Source of the DNA: Marinifilum sp. D737
GTDB lineage: Bacteria > Bacteroidota > Bacteroidia > Bacteroidales > Marinifilaceae
Direction of reading: 5' to 3'
DNA: 64,000 bases
NCBI RefSeq assembly: GCF_026672275.1
Contig: NZ_JANQCD010000006.1
Location: 62,001 to 126,000, forward strand
Part shown: positions 41,670 to 49,875 of the stretch, one piece after another
How the letters are laid out: every line of letters begins with the position of its first letter
Position numbering within the stretch: position 1 is the first letter of the stretch
Made by a program: the position numbers and the translations under genes
The notes under the pieces: model-generated
The model's input: the letters and a program-made list of their open reading frames with translations, nothing else
Database searches by the model: none
What the model was told of the DNA's origin: nothing

Positions 41670-41702
41670 TCAAAAAAAAAGCCGAAGTATAAACTTCGGC
41701 TG
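41670..41702 (-). terminator. Terminator of nhaA
   Basis: Minus strand: AGCCGAAGT-ttat-ACTTCGGCT followed by T-run. Confidence 0.88.
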
Positions 41703-41732
41703 TCAATTAAACAATGAAAACTTATGAAAAAA

Positions 41733-43064
41733 CTATTTTTGATTTTTACAAAACAGTTTCAGTATTAAAAATCCTGTTATTCCCGAGCAAAGAGATGCAA
41801 CTAATACCGCAAATTTGGCTAAGCTCAGTACTTCGGGATCCATAAATGCCAATTGAGACACAAAAAATGACATGGTAAAACCAATTCCTCCCAGGAAACC
41901 AATTCCCAATATCTGTGACCAACATATTTCACTTGGTTTTTGTGCCAGCTTTATTTTTACGCCAATCCACGAAAACAAGAATATTCCCAATGGTTTACCT
42001 GCAAATAGCCCTAGAATAATTCCAATAGATATAGGCTCAAATACCTTATTGGTTAATTCTGTATCGATAATAACACCCGCATTTGCAAATGCAAACAGAG
42101 GAACAATTAAATAAGCTACCCATGGGTGGAACATATGCTCCAATCTTTGGAGTGGTGAGATTACCTTTATACAATTGCTCTCAATAGAACTAACCGATGC
42201 TTGTATAAACTTCTCGTTTGGTTTATTAGGAAGCTCAGCTGTTTTTGCTTCCAGGTTCACCAAAAGCTCCTGATTTGAACCAATAAACTCGAATAGATTT
42301 CTACTTGCCCGTGCTGGTATGGTAAGAGCCAATAAAATTCCTGCCAAAGTAGCATGTACACCCGATTTTAAAAGAACATACCAAAGGAATACTCCTAATA
42401 TCAGGTAAACTGATATATTTCTTACTTTTAAGCTATTGAGAGTCCAGAGGATCACATAAATTCCTCCACCATATAAAAGGTAAATCCAATCAATTTCGCT
42501 GGTGTAGTACAATGCAATTACCATTACAGCGCCAATGTCATCAACAATGGCGATAGATGTAAGTAGCAATTTAAGCGAAGTTGGGATTCGTTTGCCCAAA
42601 AGAATCAAAATACCCAATGCAAATGCGATATCTGTTGCCATTGGCACTCCCCAACCATGCGTACCACTTCCCTGCGTATTAAAACCTACATATATTAGTG
42701 CAGGAATTAACATTCCACCAATGGCGGCAAAAATTGGCAAACTTGCTTGCTTTATGGATGATAAACCACCAGTCAACAGCTCTCTTTTGATTTCTAATCC
42801 TACAACAAAGAAGAAAATCGCCATTAAGCCATCATTAATCCAATGAAGGAATGATTTTTTTAGAGTCCATTCACCAAACTGAACGCCGAAATAATTGGTC
42901 CAATAAGAAATAAAAGATTCTCCTATGGCAGAATTGGCAAGCACCAAAGCCATAATTGTAAAAAACATTAAAACAATACCACTAAACGCCTCTAATCGAA
43001 CGAACTCAGTTAAAGGATCTTTAATCCTTCGAAATAATTTTTGTCTTTTTAAAAATTGAATCAT
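41733..43064 (-). CDS. nhaA: Na+/H+ antiporter NhaA
   Basis: 443 aa inner-membrane antiporter. About 12 membrane helices. The ion-binding aspartates are in GVPMATDIAFALGIL and SIAIVDDIGAVMVIALYYT (paired Asp). The family block FFVVGLEIKRELLTGGL is near residue 75 and the C-terminal GFLGGIGFTMSFFVSQLAF is intact. Slightly longer than E. coli NhaA because of a cytosolic insertion around residues 260-300. Monocistronic with its own terminator. The ATGGGGG motif at 43181-43198 lies upstream of its probable promoter. Confidence 0.95.
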   Translation of the reverse strand: MIQFLKRQKLFRRIKDPLTEFVRLEAFSGIVLMFFTIMALVLANSAIGESFISYWTNYFGVQFGEWTLKKSFLHWINDGLMAIFFFVVGLEIKRELLTGGLSSIKQASLPIFAAIGGMLIPALIYVGFNTQGSGTHGWGVPMATDIAFALGILILLGKRIPTSLKLLLTSIAIVDDIGAVMVIALYYTSEIDWIYLLYGGGIYVILWTLNSLKVRNISVYLILGVFLWYVLLKSGVHATLAGILLALTIPARASRNLFEFIGSNQELLVNLEAKTAELPNKPNEKFIQASVSSIESNCIKVISPLQRLEHMFHPWVAYLIVPLFAFANAGVIIDTELTNKVFEPISIGIILGLFAGKPLGIFLFSWIGVKIKLAQKPSEICWSQILGIGFLGGIGFTMSFFVSQLAFMDPEVLSLAKFAVLVASLCSGITGFLILKLFCKNQK

Positions 43065-43139
43065 TTTTCCCTAAAATTTAATCCTAACACCCTATGGTTT
43101 TATCTCGAAAACTATGGTGTAAGCATCTCGTTAACCAAT

Positions 43140-43198
43140 CAAATATGCTGCGAAAATATCAATTAGAAGTACTATATACAATGGGGGTTTCCCTACTT
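43140..43198 (-). promoter_or_regulatory. nhaA promoter region with GGGAAACCCCC motif
   Basis: Minus strand AAGTAGGGAAACCCCCAT at 43181-43198, 33 bp upstream of a near-consensus CATATTTG (43140-43147). A copy with one extra A is at 47260-47278. Candidate binding site for a shared regulator. Confidence 0.5.
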
Positions 43199-43264
43199 CG
43201 CAACTAAATTTAAGGAATAACAATTGAGGCAATTAATTGTTCTAAATATATGACATGGTAAAAT

Positions 43265-43918
43265 CTAAAATTTAATGATTTGATGCTTAAATGCATAAAT
43301 CACCAAATTAACAGTATTGTAAGTTTCTGTTTTTTGGAATAAACTGCTTTTATGCTTTTCTATGGTCTTAATACTTAAAAAAGTTGCCTCTGCAATTTGC
43401 TTGTTGCCGTATCCTTTGCAAATCAGTTCCAATACCTCTTTTTCTCTATCTGTAAATTCAGGTAAGTCATCTTTCTTCTTTCTCTTTTTACGAAGCATGT
43501 TCAACTTATCAGATAAGAGACTTACAATCTCATCAGAAAAATAATTTCCTCCTTCATATACCTTTACAATGGCCTTTTCAAACTCTTCAATTTCGGCACT
43601 TTTCAGCATATAGCCTTCTACTCCAGCCATAAGCATCTGTTCCAGGTAATCATCATCAAGAAATGTGGTTAGGGCAATAATTTTTAGATCAGGATACTTT
43701 TCGAGTGCTTTTTGACTAGCCTCTACTCCATCAAGCTGAGGCATATTAATGTCCATAAAAATAATATCGGCCTGATGATCTTCAATCAAATCAAGAAACT
43801 CATTTCCATTTGATGCTTCAGCAATGACTTCCACAAAAGAAAAAGACTGTAGTAACATGCGAAATCCATCTCTAAATATCTTATGATCGTCGACTAATAT
43901 GATTCTTATTTTATCCAT
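43265..43918 (-). CDS. NarL/FixJ-type response regulator
   Basis: 217 aa. Receiver domain with acidic pocket ILVDDH and phosphoacceptor Asp in IIFMDINMPQLDG (about residue 56). A LuxR-type HTH follows (TDREKEVLELICKGYGNKQIAEATFLSIKTIEKHKSSLFQKT). Its start codon directly follows the stop of the sensor kinase, so the pair is coupled. Likely targets include the two GGGAAA(A)CCCCC sites next to nhaA and the stress-protein operon, but this is inference. Confidence 0.93.
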   Translation of the reverse strand: MDKIRIILVDDHKIFRDGFRMLLQSFSFVEVIAEASNGNEFLDLIEDHQADIIFMDINMPQLDGVEASQKALEKYPDLKIIALTTFLDDDYLEQMLMAGVEGYMLKSAEIEEFEKAIVKVYEGGNYFSDEIVSLLSDKLNMLRKKRKKKDDLPEFTDREKEVLELICKGYGNKQIAEATFLSIKTIEKHKSSLFQKTETYNTVNLVIYAFKHQIIKF

Positions 43919-45172
43919 CTATTTTTGATTTAATTTACTAAGTGCGAATTGTATTTTTATCTTAAATCCTTTATTCTTTGAAGTTTGAATATCATAACTT
44001 CCATTAATGGATTCAACTCGCTCAATTATATTCTGTAAGCCCATGCCCTTCCCATCTTTGGCTTTTATTCTGTCAAAATCAAAGCCGACACCATTATCAG
44101 AGTACTGAAGCACAAGAATCCCCTCTCCAGATAATATTATTTGTATATCGCTTGCTTTAGCATGCTTTAAGGTATTATTTATCAATTCACTACATATCCT
44201 ATAAATTATCACCTGCGTACTTTGCATAGGTTTACCCTTAAATTCATTCAATTGCAAAGTTACATCTACATTATCAAGGTTATTAATTTTATCTACCAAA
44301 CGCTGTAGTGATTCCTGGAGATTATACCGATTTAAAACAGAAGGATTCAAATTATTAATCACTTCGGATACAGTGTCAAGTGCTTGCTTTGACAGTTGAT
44401 TAATTTGTTGCACTTTATCCAATGAACTTTTGTTCTCTGTTAGCTCTTTTCCCAACATTTTGCCATACAAACCAATACTGGATAGCAGGGCACCCAGCCC
44501 ATCATGAAGTTCTCTTGCAATTCTTTTTCTTTCGCGCTGTTCCACCGTCATGGTATTGCGTACCAATTGCAAGTGAGCATTAGTTAATGAGTTCATTAAT
44601 CGGATGACCAAAAACAGACTTCCGAAAAGTAAAACCAGGATAAAAGAAAGTAGGAAAAAGATATTTCGCTTAAACTTTTGATTGGTTTGATTGATATAAA
44701 GATGCAATGCCTTCTCGTAATCAGCGAAAGCCTTTGTAAATACCTGAACCTTTTGTTTTAAGTTTTCATCCTGAGCAGGAACTTGTTCATTCTCAATTAA
44801 TGAATCAAGATCAAGAATAGCACTCTTTAGTTTCATGAGAGCTGTGATGAAATTGCTATTCTCGCTTGTATTGAATTCATACTCGCGAGAAGCGATGCTT
44901 TGAATGTTTTCGATGTTCTGGTAGGCTTTTGCAAAGAGCGAATCCATAGCGAAGGATATTACTGCGTCTGCTTTCTCTTGATAGTCGTCATACTTGATAC
45001 GAATATCATACACCTTAATTTCAATTTTTTCTGAGTTTTCAACCAGTGCAATATGCTCATTATCCAGTTTTGAACTGCGATCTAAAGTATACAAGATGGC
45101 AGCTATAGCCACAAGGCTAAAACCAATTAAAATCAGGGCAATCTTTTGCTTTACAAAAAACCTTCTATTCAT
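43919..45172 (-). CDS. Sensor histidine kinase, HisKA_3 (NarX/DegS-like)
   Basis: 417 aa. Membrane helix near the N-terminus (IALILIGFSLVAIAAILYTL), an extracytoplasmic coiled, helical sensor of about 145 residues, then a second helix (NIFFLLSFILVLLFGSLFLVIRLM). The HisKA_3 H-box RERKRIARELHDGLGALLSSIG holds the phosphorylated His (about residue 222). HATPase motifs are SELINNTLKHAKA (N-box), YSDNGVGFDF and GKGMGLQNIIERV. It is cognate to the adjacent response regulator. The input signal is unknown. Confidence 0.93.
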   Translation of the reverse strand: MNRRFFVKQKIALILIGFSLVAIAAILYTLDRSSKLDNEHIALVENSEKIEIKVYDIRIKYDDYQEKADAVISFAMDSLFAKAYQNIENIQSIASREYEFNTSENSNFITALMKLKSAILDLDSLIENEQVPAQDENLKQKVQVFTKAFADYEKALHLYINQTNQKFKRNIFFLLSFILVLLFGSLFLVIRLMNSLTNAHLQLVRNTMTVEQRERKRIARELHDGLGALLSSIGLYGKMLGKELTENKSSLDKVQQINQLSKQALDTVSEVINNLNPSVLNRYNLQESLQRLVDKINNLDNVDVTLQLNEFKGKPMQSTQVIIYRICSELINNTLKHAKASDIQIILSGEGILVLQYSDNGVGFDFDRIKAKDGKGMGLQNIIERVESINGSYDIQTSKNKGFKIKIQFALSKLNQK

Positions 45173-45279
45173 TAAAAATTATATCCAGAATTATATTTAA
45201 ATCAAATCTACTAAATATTTTATTGTAACGAATATTTGGTGAGTATTAATCGTAAAAATTTAACTTGCACGATCAGAGA

Positions 45280-45339
45280 GGAAAGCTTCCTGAAACTAAC
45301 TATGGTATCATTATCTCAATATTAAATTGGAAGCTTTCC
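45280..45339. repeat. Inverted repeat between sensor kinase and Usp genes
   Basis: GGAAAGCTTCC (45280-45290) and GGAAGCTTTCC (45329-45339), an 11-bp perfect inverted repeat with a 38-nt spacer. No T-run. It may be a regulatory site for the sensor-kinase operon or a structured 3' end of the Usp operon. Confidence 0.4.
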
Positions 45340-45434
45340 AAAGAAAATCATTCGTATATCCCCTAATAATCAATTATAAATTATGATTTTCCCTTCTGAT
45401 CTGCCTTGGTTGGTTTGTGTATGTATAATTGTAA

Positions 45435-46379
45435 TTACCACTTAAATACTCTATTGGATATTCTTTCCGATAGTTCTACCTGTTTGCTTTTCATCATTAA
45501 CAAACTGGAAACAAGTCCTTCGTCTTTTACCGGCAAACTGAAAATCGGTCTGCTCGAACTTTGCAAGAAATCACTCAATAGTTTTTCGCTTGGCGAGTTG
45601 CTAAACAATAATTCCTGGGTTCCTTGAACCAATAGAATATCAGCCGATGTTTTTCTTGCTCCTTCAATCAAAACATCGTTTCTGGCGTGATTCTCCTTCT
45701 CCACGATATCCACCAAACACTGTACGCCTTCACGTTCGATAAGATGCTTCATGATCATGGTTTTCTTATAAGCCAAGCTTCGTTTAAGCTCTATATTAAC
45801 AGTTAATGCAGCCAGCAATTTGATTTTTGCATTAAATACTGTGCCCAGCTTTATCGACCAGTTCACCAAATCTCTCGATTGCCTTGAAATATCGACCGGA
45901 ACCAATATGCTTCTAATGCCACTTCCCGTCCATCTATCATTTACACTTATAATTGGGCATCTTGACTCGCGTATGATCTGATTCACACTATTACTATTGT
46001 ATCTTTCCGACAAACCATCAATTCGATTGCTTCTGTTTAGAATGACCAAATCGAAAGGTTCTGAATCGATTATACTTTTGATTGTTTGGACATGATTGCC
46101 CACTTCCACTCTAAGGTTCACATCATCTGGTATTCTTCCCCTGAAATGCATTTTAGCAAAACGTATTAAGCGAACCATTCCTCTTCCTTGTAAACTATTT
46201 TTAAGATTAGGCTGAAACACATTAGATAAGCCCCCCATCTTCTGAACCACATGCAACAAAGTGATTTCAGCTCCAAACTTTTTCCTGAAATACAATGCCT
46301 GCTTAAAAGCTGTAGTACTTTCAACAGCCAAGCTCACTGGTACCAATATCCGATTAAATCTATTTGTTTTCATCCTCAC
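45435..46379 (-). CDS. Tandem universal stress protein
   Basis: 314 aa with two UspA-like halves (RILVPVSLAVESTTAFKQALYF at the start, RSILVPVDISRQSRDLVNWSIKLG at about residue 155). The first half lacks a clear G-2x-G-9x-G signature (it has LNRSNRIDGLSERYNSNSVNQII), and the second has VQGTQELLFSNSPSEKLL, so ATP binding is doubtful. It lies 5 nt downstream of the second Usp gene in the same operon and next to the two-component genes. Confidence 0.82.
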   Translation of the reverse strand: MRMKTNRFNRILVPVSLAVESTTAFKQALYFRKKFGAEITLLHVVQKMGGLSNVFQPNLKNSLQGRGMVRLIRFAKMHFRGRIPDDVNLRVEVGNHVQTIKSIIDSEPFDLVILNRSNRIDGLSERYNSNSVNQIIRESRCPIISVNDRWTGSGIRSILVPVDISRQSRDLVNWSIKLGTVFNAKIKLLAALTVNIELKRSLAYKKTMIMKHLIEREGVQCLVDIVEKENHARNDVLIEGARKTSADILLVQGTQELLFSNSPSEKLLSDFLQSSSRPIFSLPVKDEGLVSSLLMMKSKQVELSERISNRVFKW

Positions 46380-46384
46380 TCACT

Positions 46385-47191
46385 TTAAAAATTACCAACA
46401 GTTATTCCCTTACTCTTCACAAACCATTTGTCGAAATAGCTAATCAGATTTTTCTCTTCGATTTCGGTTTTCTTCTCATTGTATATCCATAACATACAAT
46501 CATTTCGTGTTAGGTCTGGCTTATGATTTTTTGTTAGATTCTCAAATCTTAAGGTAGCATCATGGCATGAAGCTGAATACAATTTTACCAGTTTCGCTTT
46601 ATCATGAATGGAAATATCGTTTATGTCTAAACCTATATGAACCTTACATTTCTGATTTGTACATATTTTTTGCAATGGCATAAGTATAGATTCTGAAACT
46701 TTTGAATTCGAATTGCTGATATATATACTCTTCACATTGGCCCATGGCTTACAATTGTTTAACACATAAAGAGGTTGATTTACCGATGCAATGATATTTT
46801 TAAACCTTGGATTAAAGTGCAATTCGTTGTGTAATTCATTTAAAGCGAACGCAACCTGCCAGGAATGTTGCTTGAAGTTTTCTGTATTGAAAAATTCAGT
46901 CAATTCACCTTCATATGATAGTAAGTCAATATCAGAATGATTCACTTGATAATTCTTTACTGTATCCGCTTTTAAAGCTTGTAATTCCCGATTAGAAATA
47001 TCTTTCAAGATTGGGGCCAAATCTCTTACCATTGACGCTCCATATGATGGCTTTTGCCAAGTTTGAATAAAATATATCTTTGAACCTTCAGTAAAAAGAT
47101 AATTCATAGCAAAATCTACTGCAGCCTGATTTCCTTCTGAGAAATCTGCCAGAATCAATATTCTGTTGTGATCTTTGTTCCTGTTCTCCAT
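46385..47191 (-). CDS. Universal stress protein-like, divergent
   Basis: 268 aa. One recognisable UspA domain at the start (NRILILADFSEGNQAAVDFAMNYLFTEGSKIYFIQTW). The rest is a degenerate second half with no ATP-binding signature. The longest frame reaches 47248, but the ATG at 47191 (MENRNKDHNRIL) lies just after a TACTTTTG -7 box and is preferred. First gene of the two-gene stress-protein operon. Confidence 0.75.
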   Translation of the reverse strand: MENRNKDHNRILILADFSEGNQAAVDFAMNYLFTEGSKIYFIQTWQKPSYGASMVRDLAPILKDISNRELQALKADTVKNYQVNHSDIDLLSYEGELTEFFNTENFKQHSWQVAFALNELHNELHFNPRFKNIIASVNQPLYVLNNCKPWANVKSIYISNSNSKVSESILMPLQKICTNQKCKVHIGLDINDISIHDKAKLVKLYSASCHDATLRFENLTKNHKPDLTRNDCMLWIYNEKKTEIEEKNLISYFDKWFVKSKGITVGNF

Positions 47192-47208
47192 AGCATTTTG
47201 TTTTGATA

Positions 47209-47216
47209 CAAAAGTA
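47209..47216 (-). promoter_or_regulatory. -7 box of the Usp operon
   Basis: Minus strand TACTTTTG; no well-spaced -33 TTG was seen. The GGGAAAACCCCC motif (47260-47278) lies 43 bp upstream. Confidence 0.55.
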
Positions 47217-47259
47217 TGGCTGTATGCAAAGGTTTGAAACAGGCGCAATCCTAAATCGC

Positions 47260-47278
47260 ATGGGGGTTTTCCCTACTT
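47260..47278. promoter_or_regulatory. Shared GGGAAAACCCCC motif in divergent promoter region
   Basis: ATGGGGGTTTTCCCTACTT; 18 of 19 positions match the nhaA motif after one T is gapped. It lies between the Usp operon (-7 box 43 bp away) and the plus-strand promoter at 47333 (54 bp away). The distances of 33, 43 and 54 bp differ by about one helical turn each. Confidence 0.5.
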
Positions 47279-47332
47279 GTTAAAGTTTCCTAATTTTCCT
47301 TTAAATACCGCTTATTGTGTTTCTATTTTTCA

Positions 47333-47340
47333 TACTTTTG
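47333..47340 (+). promoter_or_regulatory. -7 box of the small acidic membrane-protein gene
   Basis: TACTTTTG. The nearest TTG is too close (15-bp spacer), so the promoter may depend on an activator. Confidence 0.45.
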
Positions 47341-47346
47341 CCTATC

Positions 47347-47652
47347 ATGTTATCGAAAATGAAAGAGAAACCAATATTTATTTTGCTGGTAAGTTTACTA
47401 CTAGTACTAGGTACCGTGCTGAATTCAATCAACATTCAGCAGGAGACTTCTCTTTCCTTTAATGTTGAGAATTGTTCCGATTCACAAGATACATCTTCCG
47501 ATTTAGAAGAAATGGATAGTGAAGATTTGGATGAGTTTTCGAAATACAATTATGTATTTTATGCTAATGTAATTCTTCAGGAACATGTTCAGAACTGTCT
47601 GATATCTGACAGTAAAGTCTTTCAGTTAACCACCCCGCCACCCCAGGGGTAA
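47347..47652 (+). CDS. Small acidic membrane-anchored protein, unknown
   Basis: 101 aa (or 97 from the ATG at 47359). One N-terminal hydrophobic segment (PIFILLVSLLLVLGTVL) is followed by an acidic soluble region (DSQDTSSDLEEMDSEDLDEFSKY) and a Pro-rich end TPPPQG. The frame opens further upstream at 47317, but that start lies before the -7 box, so it cannot be used by this promoter. No family recognised. The opposite-strand stress operon and the shared regulatory motif suggest co-regulation. Confidence 0.5.
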   Translation: MLSKMKEKPIFILLVSLLLVLGTVLNSINIQQETSLSFNVENCSDSQDTSSDLEEMDSEDLDEFSKYNYVFYANVILQEHVQNCLISDSKVFQLTTPPPQG

Positions 47653-47763
47653 ACCAGCGTTTTACCTTATCTATTACCTTAATTAATCTCATCTTTAAAT
47701 GAGATAGGTAGTTCATGTTTAATTTTTTAGATCTTGCTTAACTGCAAGAATTACAGTTGTTTT

Positions 47764-48387
47764 ATGAAATTACAATCAAGCAAGAAGAGCCGTAAACCAA
47801 GACTTGTGCTCTTACATCAATACTATTCGTACACCGGATTTTATAATTTTATCATTACAAATTTGAAGAAGGCGATTTTACCCTTACTTCTGATTGTAGG
47901 ATTATTGTTCTTTCTGGAATACTATGTGCTCGATTTTGAGAACCTCTTCTATACAACTACTAAGGATCTGCCTACCATTGGCCTGTTGAGCGTATTCTTT
48001 ATCTCGGAATCCTTCCTGGGTCTCATTCCCCCGGAACTATTCATAGCATGGGTTAAAACCCTTCCAAGTCCTGTAGTTTACCTATCGATATTGGCGCTTC
48101 TATCCTATTTGGGTGGTTGTGTTTCATATGCCATTGGACGATTGGTACTACGTATCCCAAGTCTTAAGAACTGGATTGAAGTAAAGATTGGCAAACACAT
48201 CCAAAACATCCGAAAATGGGGAGGCTTTCTGATTATTGTAGGAGCATTGCTCCCAATTCCTTTCTCTATTGTAAGTATTGCTTCCGGTATTATCCGATTT
48301 AGCTTTAAAAAATACTTGTTCTATGGTTTATTCCGCTTTTTGCGATTCTATCTGTTCGCTATCGCAATATTTAAACTAATGTCTTAA
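47764..48387 (+). CDS. VTT/DedA-like membrane protein
   Basis: 207 aa inner-membrane protein with about five hydrophobic segments. A helix near residue 40 is followed by the block IGLLSVFFISESFLGLIPPELFIAW and a C-terminal set with KWGGFLIIVGALLPIPFSIVSIASGIIRFSFKKYLFYGLFRFLRFYLFA. This resembles the VTT/SNARE-associated fold of DedA and YqaA proteins. The ATG at 47764 is preferred over an upstream TTG at 47734. Substrate unknown. Confidence 0.7.
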   Translation: MKLQSSKKSRKPRLVLLHQYYSYTGFYNFIITNLKKAILPLLLIVGLLFFLEYYVLDFENLFYTTTKDLPTIGLLSVFFISESFLGLIPPELFIAWVKTLPSPVVYLSILALLSYLGGCVSYAIGRLVLRIPSLKNWIEVKIGKHIQNIRKWGGFLIIVGALLPIPFSIVSIASGIIRFSFKKYLFYGLFRFLRFYLFAIAIFKLMS

Positions 48388-48446
48388 TCAGTGATCAGTA
48401 AACAATGTACAGTGAGCAGTAAGCTATAAAAAGAATACAAGCAAAA

Positions 48447-48470
48447 GTCCCCTTTCGGGGATTTAGGGGT
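48447..48470. repeat. CCCCTTTCGGGG palindromic repeat with TTAGGGGT tail
   Basis: Same type as the pair at 28879-28957: a short CCCC/GGGG palindrome followed by a TTTAGGGGT tail. Likely a dispersed intergenic repeat family of this genome. Confidence 0.55.
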
Positions 48471-48626
48471 AAACGAAAAAGCTTGCTTTTAAATTTACTT
48501 GGACAATAATTCTCCTTCGTAGATACGGCAGGAATGCCGTATTTACAAAACCAATTTGAGGAGCCTCTCCTTGCACGTTCATCAGTATATAAAGAAGCCT
48601 GAAACATCACATCAGAATCATGGATA

Positions 48627-48659
48627 TAAAAAAAAGGACCAACTTTCGTTGATCCTTTC
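48627..48659 (-). terminator. Terminator of tRNA-Leu copy 2
   Basis: Minus strand: AAAGGATCAAC-gaaa-GTTGGTCCTTTTTTT. Related in sequence to the terminator of copy 1, so the whole tRNA-terminator unit looks duplicated. Confidence 0.85.
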
Positions 48660-48661
48660 TG

Positions 48662-48743
48662 TGCGGATGAAGGGACTCGAACCCCCACGCCTCTCGGCAC
48701 TAGATCCTAAGTCTAGCGCGGCTACCAATTACGCCACATCCGC
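48662..48743 (-). tRNA. tRNA-Leu(UAG), copy 2
   Basis: Identical to copy 1 (41442-41523) in acceptor, D, anticodon and T arms; anticodon TAG in loop CTTAGGA. Only the variable arm differs: TGCCGAGAGGCG instead of TGCCTTCGGGCG. Terminator follows on the same strand. No CCA encoded. Confidence 0.95.
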
Positions 48744-48896
48744 GTTTTGTTGATTGCGATGCAAAGATGAGTATTTTTTCTTTTTCCGCAAAATACTTTT
48801 CGATAAAAAATCTCACCAATCCCTTTAAAAACGAAAGATACAGCCACAACATCCTGATTTTCAAACGAAGATTTTTTCAAAAAAAAATCACATTAA

Positions 48897-49247
48897 TTAC
48901 TCAATTGGTTTCATCACAAAAACCCCATAACACTCATGGTGATCATAGCTGTGACCCACAATTTGGTTCTGAGAATTTAAAAGTCCTTCCCAGGTATCCA
49001 TATGATACTCAAACTGTTTTTCACAATCCAAAAGCTCCACTTTTGTACCTGTTACACTAAAGTTAGTGCCATCAAAGCTTCCTTCTACATCTTGCTGAAC
49101 ACGAAATGGAGTTTCTCCTTCAATTCTTTCTGTATAAACTACAACTCCTGTAATCTTCTCTCCTTCTTGGGTAAATTCGGCAAAACCTTCATCGGTACCA
49201 AAACCAAAATCTTCGTTAAACGACCAACGTCCTGTAATGTTCTTCAT
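48897..49247 (-). CDS. Small beta-rich protein, unknown
   Basis: 116 aa, begins MKNITGRWSFNEDFGFGTDEGFAEFTQEGEKITGVVVYTERIEG. The repeated GxWxxxxxxGxxxxGxFxxxxxxxxGxV pattern recalls small lipocalin-like or barrel proteins, but no family is recognised. No signal peptide, so probably cytosolic. Good ATG near -10 from a weak purine-rich site. Single gene. Confidence 0.6.
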   Translation of the reverse strand: MKNITGRWSFNEDFGFGTDEGFAEFTQEGEKITGVVVYTERIEGETPFRVQQDVEGSFDGTNFSVTGTKVELLDCEKQFEYHMDTWEGLLNSQNQIVGHSYDHHECYGVFVMKPIE

Positions 49248-49293
49248 TAATTTGAGGTATTTAATAAATGAGAAGCAAAAGTAGGAAACTTAT

Positions 49294-49629
49294 TTAGTTT
49301 AGGCTAAAGTCGATCTCAAGTTTCGACATGTTGAGAATATTTGTATCGAGCTGCAGTAGGCAAAGTCTTTTTAAATCTTCTAACTCACCAGGATGCAACA
49401 TGAAGTTACAGCCGCCGCCTCCAATGGGAATTACAATTTTTCTTTGATAAGGGGAATGAGCATTCTGCTTTACCGCCGACTCAATATTAATATCGTGCAG
49501 GTATTCAGCAAACTGATAGTATTTATCCTTTGTCGAGAAATTGATATTCATATTATTGAATTCCATATGAATAGACTTGCAAGAATCACATTTAAATAGA
49601 CAGCCATTGGATGTTCTGTTGTATATCAT
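49294..49629 (-). CDS. DUF6686-like protein
   Basis: 111 aa with a CxxC near the start (FKCDSCKSIHMEFNNMNI) and a conserved-looking tail (KIVIPIGGGGCNFMLHPGELEDLKRLC). This resembles a small Bacteroidota family (DUF6686). The frame extends to 49743, but the first 38 codons lie in AT-rich simple sequence, and the ATG at 49629 (MIYNRTSNGCLF) fits better. Function unknown. Confidence 0.6.
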   Translation of the reverse strand: MIYNRTSNGCLFKCDSCKSIHMEFNNMNINFSTKDKYYQFAEYLHDINIESAVKQNAHSPYQRKIVIPIGGGGCNFMLHPGELEDLKRLCLLQLDTNILNMSKLEIDFSLN

Positions 49630-49875
49630 ACTGTTCCTATTTCGATTAATTTTACAAATCAATCGAATATATGATGCTTTAACAATACCAAGATGTTGTG
49701 ATATTTGATAATCAAATCCCAAAAACAAAACTCCAAATCCCAAATCCCATTTTTAAAATTCACAATTGATAATTCATCATTCCGCATTTATAATTCATAA
49801 TTCTCAACTATCTTTGTTGATTCTAAATCTGGAACAGGCAATACGGTCTGTTTTCAATATTTAAATGATTTGTTT

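Noticed and set aside
47317-47346. Upstream start of the small acidic protein
   Set aside because: It lies before the -7 box at 47333-47340, so it would not be in the transcript predicted from that promoter.
48395-48700. Minus-strand ORF of 101 codons next to and into tRNA-Leu copy 2
   Set aside because: Its N-terminus is translated from the tRNA gene and the rest from repeat-like spacer and a terminator. No protein family fits.
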